NCBI GenBank assembly: GCA_020847045.1
Contig: JADLCT010000011.1
Span: forward strand, 62,001-126,000
Origin: Bryobacterales bacterium
GTDB lineage: Bacteria; Acidobacteriota; Terriglobia; Bryobacterales; Bryobacteraceae
DNA length: 64,000 nt
Direction of reading: 5' to 3'
The notes under the pieces were generated by a model. The model ran no database searches, was not told the origin of the DNA, and was given only the letters and a program-made list of their open reading frames with translations. A program made the translations under genes and the position numbers. Positions 8,452 to 17,699 of this stretch are shown here, one piece after another (within the stretch, counting starts at the first letter, position 1; each line of letters begins with the position of its first letter).

Positions 8452-9908
8452 TGCTTTCCAGAACCCGTTCCCAACTCTTTGCCGCGGCCATGCTTCTGGC
8501 GGGCTTCGGCGCTCTTCGCGCGGGCGACCCAAGCTCCGGCGACTGGCCTATGTGGGGTGGCTCGCCCGAGCGCAACATGACTCGCACGATGAAAGGTCTT
8601 CCGAAGTCCTGGGACATCGAGAAGGGAACCAACATTGCATGGGTGGCCGCCGTCGGTTCGCAAACCTACGGCAACCCGACGGTCGCCGGCGGCAAGATTT
8701 TTGTCGGCACCAACAATGAAGGTTTGCGCGAGAAGGGGCTGGGCGGCGACCGCGGCGTGCTCATGGCGTTTCAGGAGAAGGACGGCGTCTTCCTGTGGCA
8801 GCACGCCACGGAAAAACTCGCCGCCGGGCGCGTGAATGACTGGCCGTTTCAGGGCGTCGCCAGTTCGCCGCTCATTATCGGCAACCGGCTCTACTACGTG
8901 AATAACCGCGCTGAACTGCTGTGCCTGGACGTCGAGGGCTTCCATGATGGCGAAAACGACGGCCCCTACAAAGACGAAAAGCTCACCGGCAAGAACAACG
9001 CCGACATCGTGTGGAAGCTCGACATGATGGATGAGCTGGCCGTCTTCCCACACAATCTCGCCAACGCTTCGCCCGTTCCCTTTGGCGATCTCATCCTGCT
9101 GAACACCTCCAATGGCCACGATGAGAGCCACGTTCATATTCCCTCGCCACGCGCCCCCGCGCTGATCGCCGTGAACCGGAACACGGGCGAGGTGGCGTGG
9201 GAAGACAACCGTGTGGGCGAGAAGATTCTCCACGGGCAGTGGTCGTCGCCCGCTGTCGGCAAAGTGGGCGGCGTGGACATGGTGGTTTCGGCGCAGGGCG
9301 ATGGCTATGTGCGCGGCTATGAAGCGCAAACGGGTAAGTTTCTTTGGGAGTTCGACACGAACCCGAAAGACACCATATGGCCCAAGAACCGCAACGAGGT
9401 GATCTCGACGCCGGTCATCCTGAACAACCGCGTTTATATCGCCAACGGGCAGGACCCTGAGCACGGCGAGGGCGTTGGGCACCTCTATTGCATTGACGCG
9501 GCCAAGCGAGGCGACATCACCAAACTGGGGCTGGTCTGGCACTACGACAAGATCCGCCGGAGCATCTCCACGGGCGCACTGGCCGACGGCATCCTCTACT
9601 ACGCCGATTTTTCCGGCTTTCTCCATGCGCTTGACGCCGCCACTGGCAAACCTTATTGGGTGCACGACATGCTGGCCGCCGTGTGGGCGTCGCCCTATGT
9701 CGTCGATGGCAAGGTCTACCTGGGGGACGAGGACGGCGACGTTGTGGTGCTGCAGCATGGCAAGACGAAAGAGGTGCTCGCCGAGATCAACATGGGCTCC
9801 AGCGTCTATGGCACGTTCATCGCAGCCAACGGCCGCCTCTATGTCACCAATCGCAACCAGTTGATCGCCATCCAGGAAGGGGCGAAGTGGGATGGCAAGG
9901 TGAACTAA
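8451..9908 (+). CDS. secreted PQQ-like beta-propeller protein
   Basis: A 485-residue protein with a signal peptide (LFAAAMLLAGFGALRAG) and beta-propeller blades over its whole length, shown by repeats like NRNTGEVAWEDN, EAQTGKFLWEFD and DAATGKPYWVHD. Blades of this type occur in quinoprotein dehydrogenases and in BamB-like scaffold proteins. The start at 8451 shares one base with the stop of the upstream paralogue (TGATG), so translation is coupled. An open frame extends upstream but lies inside the preceding gene. Role likely periplasmic, either sugar or alcohol oxidation or scaffolding; the sequence does not decide. Confidence 0.85.
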   Translation: MLSRTRSQLFAAAMLLAGFGALRAGDPSSGDWPMWGGSPERNMTRTMKGLPKSWDIEKGTNIAWVAAVGSQTYGNPTVAGGKIFVGTNNEGLREKGLGGDRGVLMAFQEKDGVFLWQHATEKLAAGRVNDWPFQGVASSPLIIGNRLYYVNNRAELLCLDVEGFHDGENDGPYKDEKLTGKNNADIVWKLDMMDELAVFPHNLANASPVPFGDLILLNTSNGHDESHVHIPSPRAPALIAVNRNTGEVAWEDNRVGEKILHGQWSSPAVGKVGGVDMVVSAQGDGYVRGYEAQTGKFLWEFDTNPKDTIWPKNRNEVISTPVILNNRVYIANGQDPEHGEGVGHLYCIDAAKRGDITKLGLVWHYDKIRRSISTGALADGILYYADFSGFLHALDAATGKPYWVHDMLAAVWASPYVVDGKVYLGDEDGDVVVLQHGKTKEVLAEINMGSSVYGTFIAANGRLYVTNRNQLIAIQEGAKWDGKVN

Positions 9909-9944
9909 GCCGCCGGGAGGAAGAGGCGCTGAAGGCTGGCCGCG

Positions 9945-11045
9945 ATGACTCCATTCACCTCGTATGCACGCACGGCCGTGGTGTGTGAAGCCGGCGCGTT
10001 GGGGCGCCTGGGTGAGTTGGCGCGCGCTCTCCCGTCGGCGCATGCGCTGCTGGTGGCCGACGAAGGAATGGTGCGCGCCGGGTTTGTAGAGCGCGCCGTG
10101 AAGTCGCTGGCGCACGCGGGCGTACGCGCCGCCTGCTGGCACGGTTTCGGTGAGAATCCCTGCTCCGAAGCAGCCGAGGCAGGACGCGCCTTTGCCGCTC
10201 CCCTCGGCGTGGACGCGGTCATCGGCCTGGGGGGTGGATCATCGATCGATGCCGCCAAGGCGGTGAACTTTCTGCTTACCAACGGCGGCGCGATGCGCGA
10301 CTATTGGGGCTACGGCAAGGCCCACCGGCCGCTGCTGCCCATGATCGCCATCCCCACCACCACCGGAACGGGCAGCGAAGCGCAAAGCTATGCCGTAATC
10401 TCTGACTCGCTCACGCGCCGCAAGATGGCCTGCGGCGATCCATCGGCAGCGGCCAGAATCGCGCTGCTCGACCCAGAGCTTGCCGCCTCCCAACCCCGCA
10501 CTGTACTGGCCGCCTCGGCCTACGACGCCGTGGCTCACGCCGTGGAAACGCTGGTCAGCACGCGCGCCAACGCCATGTCCGCCTGCTTTACGCGAGAGGC
10601 CTGGCGGCTACTGGACGGCCACTTCGAACGGGCGCTGAACGGCGGCGGCGTCGAGGTAGCCGGACGGATGCAAGTGGCTTCGTATCTCGCTGGAGCGGCC
10701 ATTGAGCATTCGATGCTGGGGGCGGCGCATGCCTGCGCCAACCCGCTCACGCAGCGCTATGGCTCCACGCATGGCCACGCGCTGGCCATGCTGCTGCCGC
10801 ATGTCGTGCGCTGGAATACGCCCTCCGTCAACGGCCTCTACGCCGAACTCCATCCTGAACTGGCTCTGCGCCTGGAAGAACTGCGCGATGCCGCCGGGCT
10901 GCCCGCGCGCCTTTCCGCCGCCGGCGCGGCCATCGATGATCTGCCCGAGTTGAGCGAACGCGCCGCCGAGCAGTGGACCGGCACGTTCAACCCGCGCAAA
11001 TTCGATGCCGCTGCCGCACTGGAACTGTACCTATGCGCCTACTAG
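9945..11045 (+). CDS. iron-containing alcohol dehydrogenase
   Basis: NAD(P)-dependent group III (iron-type) dehydrogenase, 366 residues, cytoplasmic. Features in order: GLGGGSSIDAAKA nucleotide-binding turn (about 91-103), PTTTGTGSE (about 126-134), then the metal-ligand region with YDAVAHAVE and later SMLGAAHACANPL and GSTHGHALA, which supply the conserved histidines. The gene starts 36 nt after a propeller gene and its end overlaps the next propeller gene by 13 nt. It is thus embedded among exported quinoprotein-like proteins. The substrate is unknown. Confidence 0.92.
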   Translation: MTPFTSYARTAVVCEAGALGRLGELARALPSAHALLVADEGMVRAGFVERAVKSLAHAGVRAACWHGFGENPCSEAAEAGRAFAAPLGVDAVIGLGGGSSIDAAKAVNFLLTNGGAMRDYWGYGKAHRPLLPMIAIPTTTGTGSEAQSYAVISDSLTRRKMACGDPSAAARIALLDPELAASQPRTVLAASAYDAVAHAVETLVSTRANAMSACFTREAWRLLDGHFERALNGGGVEVAGRMQVASYLAGAAIEHSMLGAAHACANPLTQRYGSTHGHALAMLLPHVVRWNTPSVNGLYAELHPELALRLEELRDAAGLPARLSAAGAAIDDLPELSERAAEQWTGTFNPRKFDAAAALELYLCAY

Positions 11046-12148
11046 CCGCACTGGCCGCCGCCACGTTGGCGTGCGGGCAAGCTCCAGCGCCGGGGGAGTG
11101 GCCGCAGTTCCGCGGCAACCCTCAGTTGACCGGCGTTGCCTCGTCGACGCTGCCCGCCAACCTCCGTCTGATCTGGAGCTGGGATGCCGGCGAGGCGATC
11201 GAATCGAGCGCGGCCATCTCGGGCGGTGCCGTTTATGTGGCGTCGATGGCCGGAGAACTGGTGGCGCTGGAACTCGCCACGGGGAAGTTGAAGTGGCGGT
11301 ACAAGACCGGGGCCGAGGTGGGCGAGTCCTCGCCCGCCGTCGCAAACGGAGTTGTCTATGTGGGTGACCTGGGCGGAACCGTTCACGCCGTGGAGGCCGT
11401 CAGTGGCAAGCCGCGGTGGACCTTCAAAACGGCGGCCGAGGTGAAGTCCTCTCCCGTGATCGTGCAGGACAAGCTGTTGATCGGCAGCTACGACTCGCAT
11501 CTCTACGCGCTCGATGCCCGCACGGGTAAACTGCTGTGGAAGTTCCAAACCACGGCGCAGGTGCACTCCACGCCCGCCACCGCCGGCGGCGTCACTTTCG
11601 TCACCGGTTGCGATGAGATCTTCCACGCGATTCGCGTGAGCGACGGCAAGCAGGACTACCAGATTCCGTCGCACGCCTACACTGGCGCCTCACCCGCGCT
11701 TACGCCGGGTATGGCCTTCTTCGGCACCTTTGATAACCAGGTGCTCGGCGTCAGCCTGGCGCAAAAGAAAGTGGTGTGGCGCTATGAGCACCCGCGGCGC
11801 AAATTTCCCTTCTACTCATCGCCAGCCGTCTTTGCCAACCGCGTGTATGCGGGCGGGCGAGACAAGATGATGCACGCGCTGGACGCGCGCACGGGACGCT
11901 CCTTGTGGTCGTTCATGACCCGCTCGCGCGTAGACTCCTCTCCCGTGTATGTGCGTGGCGGGCAGGGTCAGCGCGACCGCGTCTTCTTCGGCTCCAACGA
12001 CGGCCGGCTCTATGCGCTCGACGCGCTTACCGGTGCGAAGGTCTGGGACTACGAAGCCGGCGCAGGGCTGAGCGCCTCGCCCGCCGTCGCGGCCGGAGTG
12101 CTGGTCATTGGCAGCCAGGACGGGAAGCTCTACGCCTTCGGAGAGTAG
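11033..12148 (+). CDS. secreted PQQ-like beta-propeller protein (compact)
   Basis: A 371-residue exported protein beginning MRLLAALAAATLACGQ, where the cysteine could be a lipoprotein lipidation site (TLAC), followed by regular blades of about 40 residues such as ELATGKLKWRYKTG, EAVSGKPRWTFKT and DARTGKLLWKFQT. It is the most regular propeller of the three in this operon and resembles BamB in layout. Start chosen at the ATG giving a signal peptide; it overlaps the dehydrogenase gene by 13 nt. Confidence 0.85.
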   Translation: MRLLAALAAATLACGQAPAPGEWPQFRGNPQLTGVASSTLPANLRLIWSWDAGEAIESSAAISGGAVYVASMAGELVALELATGKLKWRYKTGAEVGESSPAVANGVVYVGDLGGTVHAVEAVSGKPRWTFKTAAEVKSSPVIVQDKLLIGSYDSHLYALDARTGKLLWKFQTTAQVHSTPATAGGVTFVTGCDEIFHAIRVSDGKQDYQIPSHAYTGASPALTPGMAFFGTFDNQVLGVSLAQKKVVWRYEHPRRKFPFYSSPAVFANRVYAGGRDKMMHALDARTGRSLWSFMTRSRVDSSPVYVRGGQGQRDRVFFGSNDGRLYALDALTGAKVWDYEAGAGLSASPAVAAGVLVIGSQDGKLYAFGE

Positions 12149-12151
12149 GCG

Positions 12152-12157
12152 TAGAAT
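12152..12157 (+). promoter_or_regulatory. -10 element TAGAAT before the enolase-superfamily gene
   Basis: TAGAAT is followed by 7 nt and then the ATG at 12165, so a transcript from here would be leaderless. It would give the last gene of the operon its own promoter. No strong -35 hexamer is visible. Confidence 0.4.
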
Positions 12158-12164
12158 ATGCGGC

Positions 12165-13370
12165 ATGAGACGCCGCGAACTTCTGAAGGCCACCTTGGCC
12201 CTGCCCGCCGGACTGGCCGCGTTCCACCGTGCCGCCGCGCAACACACCGGGAAGGTAAAGATCACGGGCTTTCAACTCCGCCCGGTTTCCCGGCTCTCGC
12301 ATACCTACATCCGGATTGAAACCGATGCCGGGCTTACGGGTTTTGGAGAATCCGGCGTGAGCGGTCCGATGATGCACGCCTGGCGGGAGCGGTATCGCGG
12401 CGTGCTGATGGGACAAGACCCGCTGGCCATCGAGGCGCTGCACATGCGCATGGCCACGCAGATCCATCCCTACATGGCGAGTGTCCCGGCGCTGAGCGGC
12501 GTCGATATGGCATTGTGGGATCTTGCGGGCAAGATCACCGGGCGTCCGGTGTACTCGCTGCTCGGCGGGCCGTTCCGCGACCGCGTTCCGGTGTTTGTCA
12601 ACTCCCAGCCGCGCAACATGCTGGATAAACAGGTGGTGAACGACTGGGCTGAGGAGTTCAAGGCCAGTCCGCTCGGCTTCCGTCAGGTGAAGATGAACAC
12701 GACGGCGCCCATCGGCAAGCCCTCGGGCGTGTATTCCACGGCGCTGGACGCGCGCGACTTCGCCCGCATTAGGACGGGCTTCGAAAATGTGCGTGCTGCG
12801 TTGGGCCCGAACTTCGACATCATGGCCCACTGTCATAACGAATACGACCTTCCGAGCGCCGTAGGCGTGGCGCGCGCCGTCGAGGAGATTCAGCCGAAGT
12901 GGCTGGAAGATCCGTTGCCGGTGGAGTTCAGCGATAGCTGGGTGTCGCTGCGGCGGCAAGTCCGCGTGCCCCTGCTCACGGGCGAAAAACTGGAGATGCC
13001 CAAGGGCTTCTGGCCCTTCCTGCAGCACCAGGTGCTGGACTTCGTCTATCCCGATCTGGCCTTCTGCGGCGGCATCACCGGCGGCCGCAAGATTGGCTCT
13101 CTGGCCTCGCTGTTCCGCGTGCCATTGGCCACGCACAACGTGGGCGGCGTGCTGCTGACCATGGCCAGCGCGCACCTGGGCCACGCGCACTTCGACTTCC
13201 TCACCAGCGAAACGCGGCTGGGCTCACAGAACGTGCTCGAGATGGCCACGAACGCGCCTCAGGTAAAAGACGGTCACATTACCGCGCCGGACCGTCCGGG
13301 CCTGGGCGTGGAGCTTAGCGAAGAAGGGTTGAAAAAGTTCCAGGCGGAAGGCGACGGCGGCTGGGTATAG
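12165..13370 (+). CDS. mandelate racemase/muconate lactonizing enzyme family protein (sugar-acid dehydratase-like)
   Basis: Enolase-superfamily protein of 401 residues with a Tat-like or Sec signal (MRRRELLKATLALPAGLAAF). The N-terminal capping domain (about 30-145) is followed by the barrel. Metal-ligand motifs are WLEDP (Glu248) and TGEKL (Glu274), with base candidate His324 in ATHNVGG. The layout is closest to galactonate/mannonate dehydratases. The first ligand, normally Asp in a D-x-H motif, reads His222 in AHCHNEYD. Last gene of the PQQ/dehydrogenase operon, 16 nt after the previous stop. Sugar-acid dehydration in the periplasm is a reasonable inference. Confidence 0.85.
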   Translation: MRRRELLKATLALPAGLAAFHRAAAQHTGKVKITGFQLRPVSRLSHTYIRIETDAGLTGFGESGVSGPMMHAWRERYRGVLMGQDPLAIEALHMRMATQIHPYMASVPALSGVDMALWDLAGKITGRPVYSLLGGPFRDRVPVFVNSQPRNMLDKQVVNDWAEEFKASPLGFRQVKMNTTAPIGKPSGVYSTALDARDFARIRTGFENVRAALGPNFDIMAHCHNEYDLPSAVGVARAVEEIQPKWLEDPLPVEFSDSWVSLRRQVRVPLLTGEKLEMPKGFWPFLQHQVLDFVYPDLAFCGGITGGRKIGSLASLFRVPLATHNVGGVLLTMASAHLGHAHFDFLTSETRLGSQNVLEMATNAPQVKDGHITAPDRPGLGVELSEEGLKKFQAEGDGGWV

Positions 13371-13375
13371 ATCCG

Positions 13376-13948
13376 CTACAGCCACTTTTCCGTGGCGGGC
13401 GGCGCTGCGGCCAGGTCGAGCCGGTCGAGCAACGTGGTCATATCGCCGCTGGCATGCAGCAGCGCGCGATGAGCCGGTTTGAGAAAGCCCTCGCCGGCGG
13501 CGCGGTCCAGTTGCGTCAGAAACGGATCGAAGAAGCCGTTGATGTTCCAAAGTCCGGTGGGCTTCTCATGAATCCGCAACTGCGCCCAACTGAGCGCTTC
13601 GCATAACTCGTCGAAGGTGCCGTAGCCGCCGGGCATGGTGAGGAAGGCGTCGCATAGTTGCGTCATCAGCGCCTTGCGTTCGTGCATCGAGCCGACAATG
13701 CGCAGGTCGGGCAGGCCGCGGTGGGCGGCCTCGTTTTCGAGATAGCCCGAAGGAATGATGCCGGTGACCTCGCCGCCGCCATCGAGCACGGCATTGGCCA
13801 GTGCGCCCATGGTGCCACGGCCGGAGCCGCCGTAGATCAGCCGCGTCTTACGGCGCGCCAACTCACGGCCCAACGCCACAGCCGATTCCATATACACGGG
13901 CGAGAGGCCGGGATTCGAGCCGCAGTAGACGCAGAGGGCTTTCAGCAT
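13376..13948 (-). CDS. LOG family protein (nucleotide 5'-monophosphate phosphoribohydrolase-like)
   Basis: A 190-residue cytosolic Rossmann-type protein of the TIGR00730/LOG family, which hydrolyses N-glycosidic bonds of AMP or cytokinin nucleotides. Both signatures are present: GGSGRGTMG (about 40-48) and PGGYGTFDE (about 105-113). Full length. It begins 6 nt after the PhoD-like phosphatase gene and is probably co-transcribed with it. Confidence 0.93.
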   Translation of the reverse strand: MLKALCVYCGSNPGLSPVYMESAVALGRELARRKTRLIYGGSGRGTMGALANAVLDGGGEVTGIIPSGYLENEAAHRGLPDLRIVGSMHERKALMTQLCDAFLTMPGGYGTFDELCEALSWAQLRIHEKPTGLWNINGFFDPFLTQLDRAAGEGFLKPAHRALLHASGDMTTLLDRLDLAAAPPATEKWL

Positions 13949-13954
13949 GGCTTC

Positions 13955-16441
13955 TCAAGCCCGTGGCCCGGCCTTAAGCTTCGCATAGACGTGTTTGCCG
14001 GCGCGCACCGTGTATTCGCCATCAGCCCACACGTGGAGGCGGTTTGTGGCGGCAGGCAGCCGCCAGGCCAGCACGGGCGTGGACTCTCCGGCGCGCGTGA
14101 CTTCGACGACGCCTTCGACAGTGGCCGGCAAAGTGAGTTCGAACTTCGCGCCATTCAACCCGTTCTTTGCATCCTCGATGGTGATGGGCCAGCCCGGATA
14201 CGGCGCGGCGTTGGGCTGGGACAGGTCGGTCCACCGGGCATAGTTGGTAAGTGTGATGGTGCGAGCCTTTTTGTCGAACTCGACGACGCCGAAGCCAGGG
14301 GCGCGTTCGTTCAACGCCGCGGGCGCCACGCCGAAGCGGGCGGGGTTGGCCACGGCGTGGACGGTGATCTTGTTGCCGAAACCTTCCGTGAACTCACCCA
14401 GGTTGCGGGCCTGTCCGGGTGTACGGTTCCGCCCCTCGTCTGGGGGAAACCAGCGGCGCGGAAAAATATTCGAGATGGCGGGCGTACACAGGGAGAACGG
14501 CCCGTCGTTCCAATCGTCGATGCCGTACTGGACGGTGCTGCCCAGGTGCTGGTCGCCCGCGATGTGCACGGCCTGGCAGGAGCGCATAAGGCGCAGGGCG
14601 CGGTTGCGCGGTGTTTGCGGCCAGCCGTTGGAGTCGTGATCCGCGACGGCCTTTTCGTTTCGGGCGTAGCCACCGATGGGCTCGACGGGAATGCGCGGTG
14701 TTCCGGCGTCGCTCATCATTTCGCGGGGCAGCGTGGCGAGATTGCAGAAGATGGTGGCCGAAACGACGGCTTTCATCTCCGCGCCCTCCCAGTCGCGCGC
14801 CCATCGGGCGAGAAACTTTTCCTGGCGTTCACCCAGAAGCTGCGCGCCGGGCACGTCGCCCTGTGTGGCGGGGTTCCAAAGAGGGTTCTGCGCCCAGCCG
14901 TTGTAAATGCGGGCTTCGGGCATCAACTCCTTTGGCGCGGACTTCCACTTACGGTCTTCCAGAATGGCGAAGCTGACGCCGCCCCACAGGAGATGGCCGA
15001 AGTGAACCGGAATGCCTTGCGCGACGGGCGCGGAGTCGGGATCGTCAGGCAGGTGCGAAGACTGCGTGCGCTCGACCAGCTTCACCCAATCGGGAGGCAT
15101 GAGGTAACCGCCGGAATCCTGACCCATCTGGGCGGGCGTGCCGGGCATGCCGGGCGGCGGATCGGAGAGCACGGCCTTGCGTCCGCCCGCGCCCCAGATG
15201 TTGCCGTGGTAGACATCATGGTCGTCCGGGATGGAGACGGTGGGAATCTCGCGCGTGAGGGAGCCCCAGGCCCAACCGAACATGAACCACTTGCGCAGGT
15301 AGTCCAGGCGCGCGGCCTCGGCGGGAGCGCGTTGGATGCCATAGCCGCCGTTGGCTTCGTACAACTGATCGCCTGTGAAGAAGAGAATGTCGGGTTTCAG
15401 CAGGTGAAGGTTGGCGGCCATAAGCTGGTGCGGGAATCCGAACTCGCCCTGGCAGGTGAGGGCGCCCACGACGAGCCGTGTCTTTTCCTTGGGATCGCGG
15501 CGGACCGTGCCCGCGTAGGATGCGCCCTGCCAGTGGAGGGCGATGGGAGTGTCGCGCGTGTCGTCCCACTTCGGGATGCGGAAGGTGGCGGTGCTCGAAT
15601 AGGCGTCCACGGTGGCGCGTGCGATGGTTCGTCCGGCGGCGCGGAGTTCGACGGGCGGGTACTTGCGGCCGGGCTCGGCGGGAGCGAGTTGAACGGTGAG
15701 TTTCAGTGTGCGGCGCGTGAGTGTGTACTGGAAGAAAAGGATGGGGCCGAACGCGCGGCCGGGCAGTTCGCGTACGCCGGGTCCGGAGAGTTTCCAATCG
15801 CTGAACCAGAAGCGGGCATCGCCGCCGCGTTCCTGCGGGGACTTGCCCGCGTTGGGCGCGAAGGGTTCGCGCAGCACAGGGAGAGCCTTGGGCGTGGGGC
15901 CGTGATGCGCGACCAGGGCGACGCCGCCGTGCGTCCACTCCGCCGGAATGGTGGCTTTGACTTGCACGCCGCCGGCTTCGAGTGTGGCCTGAGAGCCATC
16001 GACGGTGAGCGTCAGCGTGACATCGTCAAGCGAGGCAAGAACGGGACTGTTGCCCAGCGTGCCGATGAAGAGCTTGCCCTGCGTGGTGATGCCCGCGTCG
16101 ATGCCAAGTCCGCGCAGCGCGGTGTCCCGGTAGTCGTTGAAATGGCCGCGCATGCCGAAGCGGAAGCCGGCGTAGCCTTCCTGCTGCGCCGCATCGGAGG
16201 TGAGCCGGCCCAGGCGGACGGACATGGTGAAGGGCGCGCCCGGCGCGGTTTCGCGCGTGAGCCAGGCGGCGTTCCGGTCGCCGCCGGAGACGTGGCATTC
16301 GATGCGGCCGCCCGCAAGACGCCAGTCCTGCAGCGGATTCGCCCAATATTCGGGACCGAGCCAGGACTGTTTCTCCTGGGCGAGCAACTGGCCGGCCAGC
16401 GGAGCGGCGGCCACGGACTTCAACAGGGAGCGGCGTTTCAT
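13955..16441 (-). CDS. PhoD-like alkaline phosphatase/metallophosphoesterase, exported
   Basis: An 828-residue exported hydrolase. It starts with [18 protein letters not shown], a Tat-type twin-arginine-like signal. The first third is a beta-rich region (LamG-like, about 45-220) not typical of short PhoD proteins. The phosphatase core carries metal-binding motifs [15 protein letters not shown] and AGDQHLG. It probably releases phosphate from organic phosphomono- or diesters. The open frame extends upstream past the signal peptide, but the ATG at 16441 is the natural start. Divergent from the cyclophilin gene. Confidence 0.88.
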   Translation of the reverse strand: MKRRSLLKSVAAAPLAGQLLAQEKQSWLGPEYWANPLQDWRLAGGRIECHVSGGDRNAAWLTRETAPGAPFTMSVRLGRLTSDAAQQEGYAGFRFGMRGHFNDYRDTALRGLGIDAGITTQGKLFIGTLGNSPVLASLDDVTLTLTVDGSQATLEAGGVQVKATIPAEWTHGGVALVAHHGPTPKALPVLREPFAPNAGKSPQERGGDARFWFSDWKLSGPGVRELPGRAFGPILFFQYTLTRRTLKLTVQLAPAEPGRKYPPVELRAAGRTIARATVDAYSSTATFRIPKWDDTRDTPIALHWQGASYAGTVRRDPKEKTRLVVGALTCQGEFGFPHQLMAANLHLLKPDILFFTGDQLYEANGGYGIQRAPAEAARLDYLRKWFMFGWAWGSLTREIPTVSIPDDHDVYHGNIWGAGGRKAVLSDPPPGMPGTPAQMGQDSGGYLMPPDWVKLVERTQSSHLPDDPDSAPVAQGIPVHFGHLLWGGVSFAILEDRKWKSAPKELMPEARIYNGWAQNPLWNPATQGDVPGAQLLGERQEKFLARWARDWEGAEMKAVVSATIFCNLATLPREMMSDAGTPRIPVEPIGGYARNEKAVADHDSNGWPQTPRNRALRLMRSCQAVHIAGDQHLGSTVQYGIDDWNDGPFSLCTPAISNIFPRRWFPPDEGRNRTPGQARNLGEFTEGFGNKITVHAVANPARFGVAPAALNERAPGFGVVEFDKKARTITLTNYARWTDLSQPNAAPYPGWPITIEDAKNGLNGAKFELTLPATVEGVVEVTRAGESTPVLAWRLPAATNRLHVWADGEYTVRAGKHVYAKLKAGPRA

Positions 16442-16483
16442 GGTTGGAACGACCACTCTATCAGGATGGCGCCGCCGGGCGGC

Positions 16484-16489
16484 TACACT
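16484..16489 (+). promoter_or_regulatory. -10 element TACACT of the cyclophilin gene
   Basis: TACACT with a 7-nt gap to the ATG at 16497 and no Shine-Dalgarno, as expected for a leaderless transcript. Confidence 0.45.
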
Positions 16490-16496
16490 GATAACT

Positions 16497-16976
16497 ATGA
16501 AACAGTATGCGGCTCCGCCGCCGATGTCGATTGACAAGACCAAGAAATACACGGCCACGTTTGAAACATCGCGAGGCACGATTGTTTGTGAGCTGTTCGC
16601 CGCCGAAGCGCCGGAAACCGTGAACAACTTCGTATTTCTCGCCCGGGACAATTTCTACGACGGCACGGTGTTCCACCGCGTGATCGCCGATTTCATGATT
16701 CAGGGCGGCGACCCGACGGGGACCGGGCGTGGCGGGCCGGGCTACCGTTTCTCCGATGAGTTCAAGGGAAATCCGAACCGGCACCAGGTGGGGTCTCTGT
16801 CGATGGCCAACGCCGGGCCGAACACGAACGGAAGCCAGTTTTTCATTACGCACATCGTGACCGACTGGCTGGACGGCAAGCACACGGTGTTTGGCAAGGT
16901 GACCACGGGCCAGGAGATTGTGAACGGTACGCAGCAGGGCGACACGCTGAAGTCCGTGACGATCACCGAGGCGTAG
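16497..16976 (+). CDS. peptidylprolyl isomerase, cyclophilin type
   Basis: Cytosolic cyclophilin of 159 residues. Conserved elements: [19 protein letters not shown] (catalytic Arg and Gln), [23 protein letters not shown] and [12 protein letters not shown]. No signal peptide, so it acts in the cytoplasm. ATG at 16524 is a possible later start, but the -10 spacing favours 16497. It is tail-to-tail with the SDR gene, with the stop codons directly adjacent. Confidence 0.96.
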   Translation: MKQYAAPPPMSIDKTKKYTATFETSRGTIVCELFAAEAPETVNNFVFLARDNFYDGTVFHRVIADFMIQGGDPTGTGRGGPGYRFSDEFKGNPNRHQVGSLSMANAGPNTNGSQFFITHIVTDWLDGKHTVFGKVTTGQEIVNGTQQGDTLKSVTITEA

Positions 16977-17699
16977 CTACAGGGTCAGTCCACCGTCGAC
17001 GGCCAGCACCTGTCCGGTGATGAAGTTGTCGGGTTCGAGGAAGAACCGTACGGCGCGCGTGATGTCTTCGGCGCGGCCGTAGCGGGCGAGAATGCCTTCG
17101 TCGAGGTAGCGTTGGTATTTGCCGGCGGCGATGGAGGCCTCGGCCATGCCGGCCTGGGTGACGCCCGGGGCGATGACGTTGACGCGAATGCGGGAGGGGC
17201 CGCGCAGTTCCTTGGCGAGCAGTTGGGCGCCATGAATCAGCGCGGCCTTTGCCGTTGCATAGGCGGTGGAGCCGGGGAACAGCGCGAGGGCCTGCATGGT
17301 GGAGAACAGCACGATGGCGCCGGGAACGCCGGAATCCTTCATGCGCGTGGCGGCTTCACGGGCCAGCAGGAGCGGGCCGAGACAGTTCGCTTCGTGAGAC
17401 AGACGGAGCGCCGCGTCCAGTTCGCCGGGCGAGGAGACACGGGCGGGATTGCCCGAGAAGACAACCAGACCGTAGAGAGAAGGCGCGGCGTCGAGGAGGC
17501 GGGCCCGGTCCGAAGCCAGCGTGAGGTCTGCCTGAACGGGCGTGGCGATGCCGGAGAGCGCCTGGGCGCGCGCGGCGTTGGCGCGGTAGGAGACCACCAG
17601 GCGGGCGCCCTCGCCGGCGAGTGCGTGGGCGGCGTGTGAGCCGAGTCCGCCGGAGCCACCGGCCAAAACAATCGTACGGTCATGCAGGGTTGGATTCAT
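16977..17699 (-). CDS. SDR family oxidoreductase
   Basis: Short-chain dehydrogenase of 240 residues: cofactor turn GGSGGLGSH (about 14-22), catalytic Tyr and Lys in AYATAKAAL, and C-terminal ITGQVLAVDGG. Similar to FabG-like 3-oxoacyl reductases, but the usual NNAG motif reads SGNP. Its start lies 20 nt inside the O-antigen ligase gene, so the two are co-expressed. Substrate unknown; a role in polysaccharide or lipid modification is suggested only by that linkage. Confidence 0.9.
   Translation of the reverse strand: MNPTLHDRTIVLAGGSGGLGSHAAHALAGEGARLVVSYRANAARAQALSGIATPVQADLTLASDRARLLDAAPSLYGLVVFSGNPARVSSPGELDAALRLSHEANCLGPLLLAREAATRMKDSGVPGAIVLFSTMQALALFPGSTAYATAKAALIHGAQLLAKELRGPSRIRVNVIAPGVTQAGMAEASIAAGKYQRYLDEGILARYGRAEDITRAVRFFLEPDNFITGQVLAVDGGLTL

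Noticed and set aside
13658-16534. A 958-codon open frame on the plus strand
   Set aside because: It is antisense to the PhoD-like phosphatase and LOG genes. Its translation has no recognisable motif and the composition typical of mirror frames in GC-rich DNA.
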